NCBI GenBank assembly: GCA_019237945.1
Contig: JAFAOG010000194.1
Location: 1-44,093, forward strand
DNA from: Deltaproteobacteria bacterium
Lineage (GTDB): Bacteria; Myxococcota_A; Polyangia; Haliangiales; Haliangiaceae
Direction: 5' to 3'
Length of the DNA: 44,093 nt
Shown: piece by piece, positions 36,801 to 44,093 of the stretch
Numbering within the stretch: position 1 is the first letter of the stretch
Layout of the letters: every line of letters starts with the position of its first letter
The notes under the pieces: model-generated
What the model saw: only the letters and a program-made list of their open reading frames with translations
Databases searched by the model: none
Told to the model about the DNA's origin: nothing
Position numbers and translations under genes: made by a program

Positions 36801-39800
36801 GCGGCCGCGCTCGGCGCGTGGGACAAGGTCCTCGAGGCGCAGCCCGGATCGCCGACCGCGCACGCCGCCGTGATGGTGCTCGCCGGCCGGCTCGGCGATC
36901 GCGACGTGATCGGCGAGGTGCTGCTCCGCGCGCAGAAGGCGGAGGGCTCGCCCTGGTCCGCATCGAGCCTCGCGCTGCGCCGCTCGCGCCTGGTCGGGGA
37001 GGGCGGCGATCCGGCCGACGTGCTACGCGATGCGCCGAGCGGCATCGACGACCCGCGCCGCACCGTGCTGTTCGAGCTGATCGCGGCGAAGCGCGGCGAG
37101 CTGCGTGATGCGTCGACCGCTCTCGAGGAGCGCGCAAATCTGCTGGCGGGCAGCAAGGAAGCAGCGGCGCTGCGCCTGCGCGCGGCCCAGCTCGCGCTCG
37201 ATGCCGGCGATGCGCCGCGCGCTACCGTGCTGCTGCGCATGGTCGAGAGCGCGCTGCCGCAGCTCGCGATCGTCGGAGACCTGCTCGCCGCCGCGCGCCG
37301 CCGCGCCGGTGATCGTCCGACGCCGACGGCCGTGCCGATCATGCAGGGCCCCGCGTCGAGCGATGCGTTCGCGCGGATCGTTCGCGATGCCGACCTCGCC
37401 GCCGCGCAAGGAGACGGCGCCGGCGCGCTCGCGCTCTATCAGCGTGCGCTCGAGATGCGGCCCGGCGATCCGCTCGCGACGCTGCCGCTGATCCGCACCG
37501 CCGTTCAGCTCAAGGAGCCCGAGCCGATCGCCGCGCTCGCGCTCGCCCAGCTTCGCGCCGCCGAGCAGGCCGGCGACAACGCGGCGAAGGCCGAGGCGTA
37601 CGAGCTGCTCGCGCGGATCGACAAGGAGCTGCGCGCCGACGCCGGCTCCGCGCAGGTCGCGCTCGAGAGCGCCTCGCAGGCCGATCCGACGCGCGTCGAT
37701 CTGATGCACCGGCTCGAGCGCGAGTACGCGGTCACCGATCAGGTCGGCGAGCTGATCCGCCTGCGCAAGGCCGAGATCGAGCAGATTCCCGCCGAGATGG
37801 CGAAGGATCGCGCGGCGATGATCATGGACACCGCGATCCTCGGCGATCGCGACGGCCGCCCCGATGCCGAGCTGACCGAGCTGTATCGCGCCGCGCTCGC
37901 CGCCGATCCGCGGCGCCGCATGGCAATGCTCCACCTCGAGTCGATCGTTCGCCGCGGCGGACCGAGCGTCGATCTGGCGCGCCTCGAGGAGCAGATCGCG
38001 GCGTACTTCGAGGGCGAGCCGCGCACGCAGGCCGCGTTCTACACGCGCGCCGGCGAGACGCTCGCCGAAGTCGGCAACATCGACGAGGCCGTCCAGAAGT
38101 TCGGCAAGGCGAGCGAGGTCCTTCCCGGCCACGTTCCGGCGCTCGAGGGCTGGCGCAACGCCGCGCTCAAGGGCCAGCTGTGGGTCGACGTCGCGGAGGC
38201 CGCGAACCGCGAGGCGGCCGTCGCCGAGGAGACCGACGCCAAGGCGCGCCTCTATCACTTCGCCGGCGTCGTGCTGATGGACAAGGCGCTCGTCGGCGAG
38301 CAGGCGATGATCGCGTTCAAGAAGGCGCTCGAGGCCGATCCGGCGCACAAGGACGCGTTCCTGCGCCTGCGCATCCTGCTCGAGGAAGACGCGAACCACG
38401 ACGACCTCGCCGTGCTGCTCGCGAACCGCCTCGAGCACGAGCCCGACGGCCGCACGAAGATCGAGATCCACCGCGCGCTCGCCGAGCTCTATCGCAACTT
38501 CCTCAGCGATCGCGACGGTGCGAAGCAGCACTACCGCGAGATCCTCGCCGCCGATCCCAATGACCTGCGTGCGCACGCCGCCGTCGCCGACATCGCGTGG
38601 GAGCAGGGCGCGTGGCAGGAGGCCGCCGATGCGCTGATGGCGCGCGCGAGGCTCGAGCGCGATCCGCAGGTGCTCAAGCAGCTGCTCTACCGGCTCGGCC
38701 TGATCTACGCCGATCGCCTCGTCGACATCCCGCTCGCGCTCAAGGCGTTCCAGCGCGCGCTGACGTACGCGCCCGAGGACGAGAACACGCTCGTGCGGCT
38801 CGCCGACCTCGCGACGCAGGCGCAGGAGTGGAAGCTCGCGCTCGGTGCGTGCGAGCGGCTCGTCAAGACGGAGCAGGACGCCGACAAGCGCGCCCAGCAC
38901 CTCCACCGCGTCGCGCGGATCTTCAAGCAGGGCTTCGGCGACATGAAGCGCGCCGAGCGAGCCCTGAACCTCGCGCTCGACGGTGCACCGACGAACGACG
39001 AGGCGCTGACGAAGCTCGTCGAGTTCTATCGCGACGCCGGGGACATGCAGAGCGTCCGCGTGCATCTCAACCGCGTCGCCGGCACGATGCGCACGCGCAC
39101 CCAGCAGGATCCGAAGGACGGCGTCGCCTATCGCGTGATCTCGCGTGCGATGGCAGCGCGGGCCGCGGCCGGTGTCGGGGGCTCGATCCCGATCGCGCGC
39201 GCGGCCGCAGAGCTCGCGCAGCTGCTCGGCGCCGGCGAGGAGCCGGAGCGCATTCTGCTCGTCGACGCGATCCGCATCGACCTCGCGCCGCTGCTGCGCG
39301 CCGAGACCGACGACGTGCTGTTCCCGCGCACGGTGCAGACCGAGCTGCGCCAGGTGTTCACGCTGCTCGGCGATCGCGTCGCCAAGCATGTCGGCATCGA
39401 CCTCAAGGTCTACGGCGTGTCGCGCGGCGATCGGCTGCGCGCGAAGGACTCGCCGGTCGCCGCGCACGCGCAGGATGTCGCCACCGGCCTCGGCTTCGGC
39501 GAGATCGACGTCTACGTGTCGGCGCGCCAGCCGTATGCGATGGTCGCCGAGCCGACGTCGCCGGTGTCGCTCGTGATCGGCCAGGCGATCGCGAACATGG
39601 ATCCGAAGGCGATCCGGTTCGCGGCCGGCTCCGCGCTCAAGCTCGCGCAGTCCTCGCTCGCGATCCCGGCGCGCCTGCCGACCGACGAGCTCGGCGTGCT
39701 GGTGGTCGCGCTGCTGCGGATGTTCCAGTCGGACTTCCCGCAGGAGCCGCTCGATCCCGATGCGGTCGCCGCGCAGAACCAGAAGCTGCGCCGGCTGATC

Positions 39801-40058
39801 CCGACGGGCCTGTCGAACGAGATCAAGCCGTTCGCGCTCGCCGTCGACCAGACGCACTTCCGCCACGAGAACCTCGCGCGCGATCTGCGCATCGCCGGCC
39901 TGCGCGCCGGCCTGGTCGCTTCGGGATCGCTGCTGGCGGGCCTGCAGATCCTCGCCGCGGCTGCCGACCGTGACGTCCCGAGCTTCCTGGCGGATCCAGT
40001 AGCCCAGGGCCTGATCACCTGGGCGCTGTCGGAAGACCACGCCAGCGTCACGCGCTGA
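33861..40058 (+). CDS. Giant TPR-type repeat protein 2, paralog-like partner of protein 1
   Basis: 2065 residues from ATG 33861 in TAATG. The first 500 residues or so are acidic, Pro-rich and disordered, opening with FLAEDDLNSELDAWDNMFDQ (compare [15 protein letters not shown] in protein 1), with recurring acidic motifs (DFSDVGATGE, DFSDVAGDFR). Helical TPR-type repeats fill about 520-1800 (for example AFKKALEADPAHKDAFLRLR, HYREILAADPNDLRAHAAVA). The C-terminal 240 residues (about 1828-2065) match the protein 1 end domain: YGVSRGDRLRAK, GFGEIDVYVSAR, IRFAAGSALKLA, and LITWALSEDH against [10 protein letters not shown]. The two are co-translated and probably form one complex. Cytoplasmic. The role is unknown; a motility, polarity or secretion scaffold are all possible. 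Confidence 0.88.
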   Translation: MSDPKKPTTGTQKPFLAEDDLNSELDAWDNMFDQLHESGPAALDEQPMAWPAPAAEIASPPPPRVPEPALTQPDASHTVDDFAPFEGREPDLDEQMTLDRATGGEVGDATSLTVGAATWDSDPHEADFSDVGATGEPAALGEMLGANPAIPEAIEPVEEEDVYTSASRPGLEAADRDGVPPEDPLAAPPAPAVPRTITAKRTGPAIIRRQTPPAVPQVPAAPARPSANDFGDFNESTRVASLDEIEAQAEVARGPDRSKAPTAPPPMSFAPSYGEAEAQPDDDYEIEIGANEEEPAPAQEAPAPRRTVAHVVRRDPRLPSPPANRRESEPVIEVERGASEPRGEDDFSDVAGDFRGEARIPDDLPTRHVPEQGEMDAGDAYVPMSPIEPDIAPLDDDGVDAETSIAVQKAPEAPEPSPSETMPGMGVRPPALLDLYPRVKTPTSVPPLGSEALETLQGVGTDKPRRSVRLETPLPGEEHVEVEPAIDLDAIGVDSTWPEQLQPMPTTQLDEDSAHWLLVYERELCTVDEPAQTAALRIEAGRLCERLGDIDRARSHYDAALLADPRATAALRGLRRIARTQSDLVEATRQLDAEIAVAGALERRPLGHYRIDLLLASGEQDLARVAAGEILDSAPSDVRALLAQLELAFLDGRADEFGHALEQLAHAVTDNELRAAVQQARAALAAHHNDTAGAATWFAAAAESDPGSLGARLGAIRQATAGGNAAGAAAALLDLAKQLREADPYTSAALALRAQFWTKGESATAAAQVAQMALPGEPLVARVAAETAMAAQDPVLAGQALAAWAATNAPSAERAYAAGRAAELDPGRGAELWALALAHDPGDDYAAAQLRTAHVASEHTQRAIEVDMQVAADVERDRARLRAAFGLIADGQLDAAIALLGTAREQRLGSIALSEALAEALAAANRWGDRAKLLAEIAANPPENMDKELAQLRSALAWEEAVGAAAAAESIDVDDLQRTTAAALGAWDKVLEAQPGSPTAHAAVMVLAGRLGDRDVIGEVLLRAQKAEGSPWSASSLALRRSRLVGEGGDPADVLRDAPSGIDDPRRTVLFELIAAKRGELRDASTALEERANLLAGSKEAAALRLRAAQLALDAGDAPRATVLLRMVESALPQLAIVGDLLAAARRRAGDRPTPTAVPIMQGPASSDAFARIVRDADLAAAQGDGAGALALYQRALEMRPGDPLATLPLIRTAVQLKEPEPIAALALAQLRAAEQAGDNAAKAEAYELLARIDKELRADAGSAQVALESASQADPTRVDLMHRLEREYAVTDQVGELIRLRKAEIEQIPAEMAKDRAAMIMDTAILGDRDGRPDAELTELYRAALAADPRRRMAMLHLESIVRRGGPSVDLARLEEQIAAYFEGEPRTQAAFYTRAGETLAEVGNIDEAVQKFGKASEVLPGHVPALEGWRNAALKGQLWVDVAEAANREAAVAEETDAKARLYHFAGVVLMDKALVGEQAMIAFKKALEADPAHKDAFLRLRILLEEDANHDDLAVLLANRLEHEPDGRTKIEIHRALAELYRNFLSDRDGAKQHYREILAADPNDLRAHAAVADIAWEQGAWQEAADALMARARLERDPQVLKQLLYRLGLIYADRLVDIPLALKAFQRALTYAPEDENTLVRLADLATQAQEWKLALGACERLVKTEQDADKRAQHLHRVARIFKQGFGDMKRAERALNLALDGAPTNDEALTKLVEFYRDAGDMQSVRVHLNRVAGTMRTRTQQDPKDGVAYRVISRAMAARAAAGVGGSIPIARAAAELAQLLGAGEEPERILLVDAIRIDLAPLLRAETDDVLFPRTVQTELRQVFTLLGDRVAKHVGIDLKVYGVSRGDRLRAKDSPVAAHAQDVATGLGFGEIDVYVSARQPYAMVAEPTSPVSLVIGQAIANMDPKAIRFAAGSALKLAQSSLAIPARLPTDELGVLVVALLRMFQSDFPQEPLDPDAVAAQNQKLRRLIPTGLSNEIKPFALAVDQTHFRHENLARDLRIAGLRAGLVASGSLLAGLQILAAAADRDVPSFLADPVAQGLITWALSEDHASVTR

Positions 40059-40082
40059 CGGCCATTTAGACTGCGCGCGGCG

Positions 40083-40108
40083 CCCCGACCACGACATCCG
40101 TGGCGGGG
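40083..40108 (+). terminator. GC-rich hairpin after the giant TPR operon
   Basis: CCCCG-A-CCAC (40083-40092), loop GACATCC, GTGGCGGGG (40100-40108): a 9-bp stem with a one-base bulge, 25 nt after the stop. No T-run. Probable terminator of the TPR operon in the 122-bp gap before the PPC lipoprotein gene; nothing else is evident in that gap. Confidence 0.5.
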
Positions 40109-40180
40109 TGCTCCATGGCCCGGTGGTTGCTCATTGGGGCCGGCATCCGACAGCCATCGGACCCACCTCGGAGCACTGCC

Positions 40181-42280
40181 ATGAGGATACCCAAGCTTGC
40201 GAATCGACTGGGACTCTCGACCCTGGCCACTGCATCTTTGCTGGCTACTTCAGTAGCCTGCACAAGCGGTCACGCTCCCGAGCTGATGGGTCTGTCGGAT
40301 CAGGTCGCGCAGGTCGGCACCGAGCTGACGATCGACCTCCAGGGCACCGACGTCGATGGCGACCGGCTCGCGTACGACTACCACGCGGCCGACCTGACCG
40401 ACCTCGCGGGCCACGCGCAGATCACGGTCTCGCCGAGCGGCGCCGGCGTGTTCCGGTGGACGCCGCTCGCGGCCGACATCGGTCAGCACGCGTTCGACTT
40501 CAAGGTCTCCGATGGCTCGAACGAAACGACGGTGACGATCAACATCAACGTCAAGAGCGCGATCGGCTCGCAGACCGCGCCGGTGTTCCGCCAGCCGCTC
40601 GGCACGGGCACGACGATCGACCTGTCGAAGAGCAACTGCGTCGACCTCGACGTCGTGGTCGAGGATCAGGACACGCCGACCGTGAAGATCGGCCAGGAAG
40701 AGCCGACGATCGAAGGCGCCGAGCTCAAGGAAGTCGATGGCCAGAGCGCGAAGTGGCACTGGTGCCCGTCGCGCGCGCAGGAAGGCGAGGACCGCTACAC
40801 GCTCGTGTTGTCCGCCGACGACAGCGACAACCCCAAGACGATCAAGAACTACCTCGTCGTGCTGCGCGGCACCGGCGGCGGCGGCCAGAGCTGCCCGGGC
40901 GCGCCCCCGACGATCTCGCACACGCCCGCCGACGCGACGACGCGCCTCGACCTCACGCCGAGCGCGACGGTCAGCGACGACAAGGGCATCAAGGACACGC
41001 CGCTGTTCTACTACTCGACGACGAACCCCGGCTCGACGCCGGATCTCTCGACGATGACGCAGGTGTCGATGGCGCTGACCAGCGGCACCGCGATGAGCGG
41101 CCAGTACCAGGCGACCGTGCCAAACCCGGTGGCGTCGGCTGCCGCGGGCACGAGCGCGACGCTGTACTACGTGATCGTCGCCGATGACGACGACGACACG
41201 ATGGGCAGCTGCGATCACACGACGCAGTCGCAGGTCTACTCGATGACGGTCACGGCGGGCGGCAACACCACGGCGGGTCTGTGCGAGGCGTGCACCGCCG
41301 ACGCGCAGTGCGGCGCCGGCAACGAGTGCGTGTACGTCGGCTCGATGGGCGCGTCGTACTGCCTCGCGGCGTGCGCCGGTGGCTGCGCGACGGGTTACAC
41401 CTGCTCGTCGGGCAACATCTGGTCGGTCGACGGCGCCCAGGCTCCGCAGTGCGTGCCGCAGAGCGGCTCGTGCTCGGCGCCGCAGGGCTCGTGCATGGAC
41501 GACACGTGGGAGGTCAACGACACCCGCAGCGACGCGTCGGCGAACCCGACGATGACGCCGAACACCTACGACCTCGTCAGCTGCCCGTCGACGACCTCGA
41601 CGACGCGCGCGAATGACGACTGGTTCAAGATCGTCGTCGGCGCCGACTCGCGCGTCGACCTCCAGCTCGTCGGCAACGGCGAGACCGACCTCGACCTGCA
41701 CCTCTATCACTCGGACGGCACGGTCGTGACTGCCTCGACGAGCCACGCCGCCGACGAGGAGATCAACACGTGCCTCACGGCCGCGACGTACTACGTCAAG
41801 GTCAACGGCTTCGGGCACGCCCGCAGCGAATATCTGCTGTCGTACGACCAGCACGCCGAGAGCTGCACGACGACGTGCACCGACGACTCGCACGAGGACG
41901 ACGACACGTACAGCCAGGCGCGCGCGACGACCTATCCGACGTTCTCGTCGACCGGCAACGAGATCTGCCCGAACGACGACGACTGGTACAAGGTCACGCT
42001 GTACTCCGGCGAGACGATGACGGTCGACCTGACGTTCACGCAGACGACGTCGAGCCAGGATCTCGACCTGCACCTCTACAAGGACAGCATCGACCAGTGG
42101 CCGTGCAGCCCGGCGGACCCGTCGACGTGTGACGTCAACCACGGCCAGGGCGCGGTCTCCAACGAGCACGCGACGTTCACCGCGCCGTCCACGTGTGGCT
42201 CCGGGTGCGACTACGACGTCGTCGTACGCGGCTGGAATGGATCGACGAACGCGTACGGCATTACCATCGGGATCCAGTGA
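40181..42280 (+). CDS. Large secreted lipoprotein with Ig-like and two PPC domains
   Basis: 699 residues from ATG 40181 (GGAG 7 nt upstream). The signal peptide ends in a lipobox (SVAC, lipidated Cys27). Domain order: a cadherin/He_PIG-like Ig fold (about 35-125: VGTELTIDLQGTDVDGDRLA), a second beta domain, a Cys-rich segment (LCEACTADAQCGAGNECVYV, CAGGCATGYTCSSG), then two pre-peptidase C-terminal-like domains (about 440-560 and 570-699: DDWFKIVVGADSRVDLQLVG with TDLDLHLY; DDDWYKVTLYSGETMTVDLT with DLDLHLYK). PPC domains normally sit next to secreted proteases and are carried to the outer membrane or beyond. Asp-rich loops suggest calcium binding. Overlaps the metalloprotease gene by one base (TGATG), consistent with a joint surface function. 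Confidence 0.88.
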   Translation: MRIPKLANRLGLSTLATASLLATSVACTSGHAPELMGLSDQVAQVGTELTIDLQGTDVDGDRLAYDYHAADLTDLAGHAQITVSPSGAGVFRWTPLAADIGQHAFDFKVSDGSNETTVTININVKSAIGSQTAPVFRQPLGTGTTIDLSKSNCVDLDVVVEDQDTPTVKIGQEEPTIEGAELKEVDGQSAKWHWCPSRAQEGEDRYTLVLSADDSDNPKTIKNYLVVLRGTGGGGQSCPGAPPTISHTPADATTRLDLTPSATVSDDKGIKDTPLFYYSTTNPGSTPDLSTMTQVSMALTSGTAMSGQYQATVPNPVASAAAGTSATLYYVIVADDDDDTMGSCDHTTQSQVYSMTVTAGGNTTAGLCEACTADAQCGAGNECVYVGSMGASYCLAACAGGCATGYTCSSGNIWSVDGAQAPQCVPQSGSCSAPQGSCMDDTWEVNDTRSDASANPTMTPNTYDLVSCPSTTSTTRANDDWFKIVVGADSRVDLQLVGNGETDLDLHLYHSDGTVVTASTSHAADEEINTCLTAATYYVKVNGFGHARSEYLLSYDQHAESCTTTCTDDSHEDDDTYSQARATTYPTFSSTGNEICPNDDDWYKVTLYSGETMTVDLTFTQTTSSQDLDLHLYKDSIDQWPCSPADPSTCDVNHGQGAVSNEHATFTAPSTCGSGCDYDVVVRGWNGSTNAYGITIGIQ

Positions 42281-44093
42281 TGCGCGCTCTCGTCTTCGTG
42301 GCCCTCGTCGGCTGCGCGACGTCGACGGCACCGGATCCCGGTCTCGAGGGTCTCGCGGTGTCGAAGGTCGCGCCGGGGACGATCATTCCCGGAACGAAGA
42401 TCGTCGTGAAGGGCGACTCGTTCGTCGATGCGCACTGGGGCAGCGCGGTGCTGCACCTGCAGGGCGGGAACATCGACGTGTCGTGGCCGGCGACGTTCGT
42501 CGACTTCGGCACGCTGAACGTCGCGGTCGACAAGGGCAACATCGATTCGGTCGGCGGCGACAACGACTTCCACGGCACGGCGACGGTCGAGTTCACGGCG
42601 ACGAGCGATGGCCAGGTCTACAAGACCACGCCGCTGACGCTCGACCTCGAGTTCCGCAAGCAGCTGACGCCGAACGTCACCGGCGTCGTCGACGGCGTGC
42701 ACTTCGTCAACGATCCGATCGAGGTCGACGGCGACGGCTTCTTGCTCGGCGGCAACGAGGGCCAGACGTTCGCGCGCCTCACCGGCTGCTTCCAGCTCGA
42801 CTCGGGCGGCGGCTGCACGCCGATCACGCAGATCGACGTGCCGATGCAACCGCTGGAAGAGCTGTCGCGCACGAAAGGGCAGTGGGCGTTCGTGCCGAAG
42901 ATCGCGGGAATCCAGCCGGGGTCGTTCACCGGGAAGGTCACCGTCGTCAACATGCAGGCGGGCGGCACCGAGGTCGCGGCGCAACCGGTCGATGTGAATT
43001 ACACGATGGTCACGTCGCAGGTGTTCTCGGTCGGCCCGACGGCGGCGTCGCTCGGACAGTACGTGTTCGTGAAGGGCGGCGGCTTCGTCGGCGGCGAGCC
43101 GAATGCGCTGACCGAGCTCGAGATCCAGGGCACGTTCAACAAGACCGGCGGCAATCCGGCGCAGATCACGATGCACCTGATCCCCGATTTCGTCGACGGG
43201 CCGCTCGTGCGCTACGTGCTCAACACCGATGACGAGCTCGGCCACGCGCTCGACCTGCGCAAGGACACCGGGCACTTCACCGGCACGATGACGCCGATCA
43301 TCCACTACGGCAGCGACGTGTCGCGCGGCACCGGCGCGCAGGTGACGTTCGACATCGCGCCCGTCAAGCAGATCGTCTACCTGAACTTCGAGCCGGCGTA
43401 CGTCGAGGAGCTGCGGGACTTCGGTCTGCGCGCGGTCGACAAGCAGATCCGCGATCGCATCGTCGCGGTGTGCAACCGCAGCTACAAGGGCGTCAACATC
43501 GAGTTCCGCACCGAGCCCGTCACCGACTTCGCGCTGTTCGAGAACGTCGATCTCGTCGGCGTCGATCCGAACGACATGGGCCTGTTCGGCTACGACAACT
43601 CGCCGGGCAAGGACAACGGCAACGTCCGTCTCTACGACCAGCTCGGCGGCGTCAACGCGGTCACGCAGCAGGACGGCTATCCCGGCTACGGCGGCGTGTT
43701 CGTGCGGTCGCTGATGGGCTTCTCGAAGCACCCGGGCACGTTCGCGAAGGCGGTTCCCGGCGCCGACGAGAACTTCGACAAGGCGTTCGATCCGTTCCGT
43801 GCGGACGTCGGCGGCCAGCCGATCACGTCTTCGGACCTCGCGACGGCGCCGGCGGTGCTCGCCGACGGCTCGAGCTGCCCGGGCCACGATCGCGCGTCGC
43901 AGATCTCGTGCGCGATCTTCGTGATGGGCAACCTGATCGGCGGCACGCTGTCGCACGAGATCGGCCACTCGCTCGGCCTCGCGAACCCGTACGCCGACGG
44001 CTTCCACGACGCCGGCGATGCGCCGAACCGCCTGATGGACGCCGGCGGCGATCGCCCGTTCCTCGAGCGCGCCGAGCTGCTCGGCCAGGGCCC
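42280..44093 (+). CDS. Secreted lipoprotein metalloprotease, truncated by the window end
   Basis: Open from ATG 42280 to the last base with no stop, at least 604 residues. A very short signal peptide MRALVFVALVGC carries the lipobox (LVGC, lipidated Cys12). Two IPT/TIG-like beta domains follow (SKVAPGTIIPGTKIVVKGDS; FSVGPTAASLGQYVFVKGGG). The C-terminal region has the zinc site HEIGHSLGLANP with H559, E560 and H563, and a Met-turn-like NRLMDAGGD about 25 residues later, as in metzincins. The usual third ligand (HExxHxxGxxH/D) is Asn here; the His in ADGFHDAG may substitute. Co-transcribed with the PPC lipoprotein. Likely an outer-surface protease or a peptidase-like binding protein; the end of the gene is needed. 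Confidence 0.82.
   Translation, partial: MRALVFVALVGCATSTAPDPGLEGLAVSKVAPGTIIPGTKIVVKGDSFVDAHWGSAVLHLQGGNIDVSWPATFVDFGTLNVAVDKGNIDSVGGDNDFHGTATVEFTATSDGQVYKTTPLTLDLEFRKQLTPNVTGVVDGVHFVNDPIEVDGDGFLLGGNEGQTFARLTGCFQLDSGGGCTPITQIDVPMQPLEELSRTKGQWAFVPKIAGIQPGSFTGKVTVVNMQAGGTEVAAQPVDVNYTMVTSQVFSVGPTAASLGQYVFVKGGGFVGGEPNALTELEIQGTFNKTGGNPAQITMHLIPDFVDGPLVRYVLNTDDELGHALDLRKDTGHFTGTMTPIIHYGSDVSRGTGAQVTFDIAPVKQIVYLNFEPAYVEELRDFGLRAVDKQIRDRIVAVCNRSYKGVNIEFRTEPVTDFALFENVDLVGVDPNDMGLFGYDNSPGKDNGNVRLYDQLGGVNAVTQQDGYPGYGGVFVRSLMGFSKHPGTFAKAVPGADENFDKAFDPFRADVGGQPITSSDLATAPAVLADGSSCPGHDRASQISCAIFVMGNLIGGTLSHEIGHSLGLANPYADGFHDAGDAPNRLMDAGGDRPFLERAELLGQG

Noticed and set aside
37023-40097. 1024-residue minus-strand frame opposite giant TPR gene 2
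   Set aside because: Low-complexity composition and no recognisable motif, against a continuous plus-strand protein sharing a domain with its neighbour.

Overview
This is a very GC-rich (by eye about 70%) and very densely coding stretch of bacterial chromosome. Several features point to a Myxococcota-type deltaproteobacterium: a Ser/Thr kinase fused to an AAA ATPase and TPR-like region, an FHA-sigma54 regulator, large TPR proteins with Pro-rich N-termini, lipoproteins with pre-peptidase (PPC) and Ig-like domains, and a complete set of hutH/hutU/hutI. The placement is inference from gene content. No rRNA, tRNA, CRISPR array, insertion sequence or phage was seen, and no gene-free stretch exceeds 300 bases.

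Layout. 1-1475: the 3' part of a YcaO gene overlapping a TfuA gene, a pair known from peptide thioamidation and RiPP maturation. 1459-3526 (minus): methyltransferase, unknown protein and PAAR spike-tip protein. 3559-8506 (plus): a free-standing VgrG-tail-like beta-helix protein, the kinase-ATPase, and a ferritin-like diiron protein. 8503-10136 (minus): two tandem paralogous outer-membrane-type proteins with similar leaders. 10308-13130 (minus): a U32/DUF3656 protein with nested in-frame tandem repeats. 13244-17005 (plus): membrane pyrophosphatase with promoter and terminator, a zinc-ribbon membrane protein, and a PPOX-fold flavoprotein. 16999-17802 (minus): two pseudopilin-C-terminus-like proteins linked by a 28-residue membrane ORF. 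17862-20397 (plus): hutU coupled to a ChaN-like protein and a 67-residue ORF. 20394-21398 (minus): signal peptidase I with Gly at the usual nucleophile position. 21461-26536: hutI, SPFH protein plus Arc-like regulator, a lipoprotein, FHA-sigma54 regulator (minus), and a small membrane protein. 26533-28074 (minus): hutH. 28162-40058 (plus): two overlapping giant TPR genes that share a C-terminal domain. 40181-44093 (plus): a PPC lipoprotein overlapping a zinc-metalloprotease lipoprotein that runs off the window.

How it fits together. HutH, HutU and HutI are the first three steps of histidine degradation, but the genes are split by unrelated genes and lie on both strands; the fourth-step enzyme and a Hut regulator are not in the window. 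Packing is extreme: nearly every tight co-directional junction is an ATGA, TGATG or TAATG overlap. All six convergent junctions overlap, four of them by exactly the tetranucleotide CTAG, which serves as a TAG stop on both strands. The best candidates for something undescribed are the giant TPR pair, the pseudopilin-like three-gene unit, the PAAR/beta-helix/kinase neighbourhood, and several perfect palindromes placed as operators upstream of hutU, hppA and the SPFH-Arc operon.
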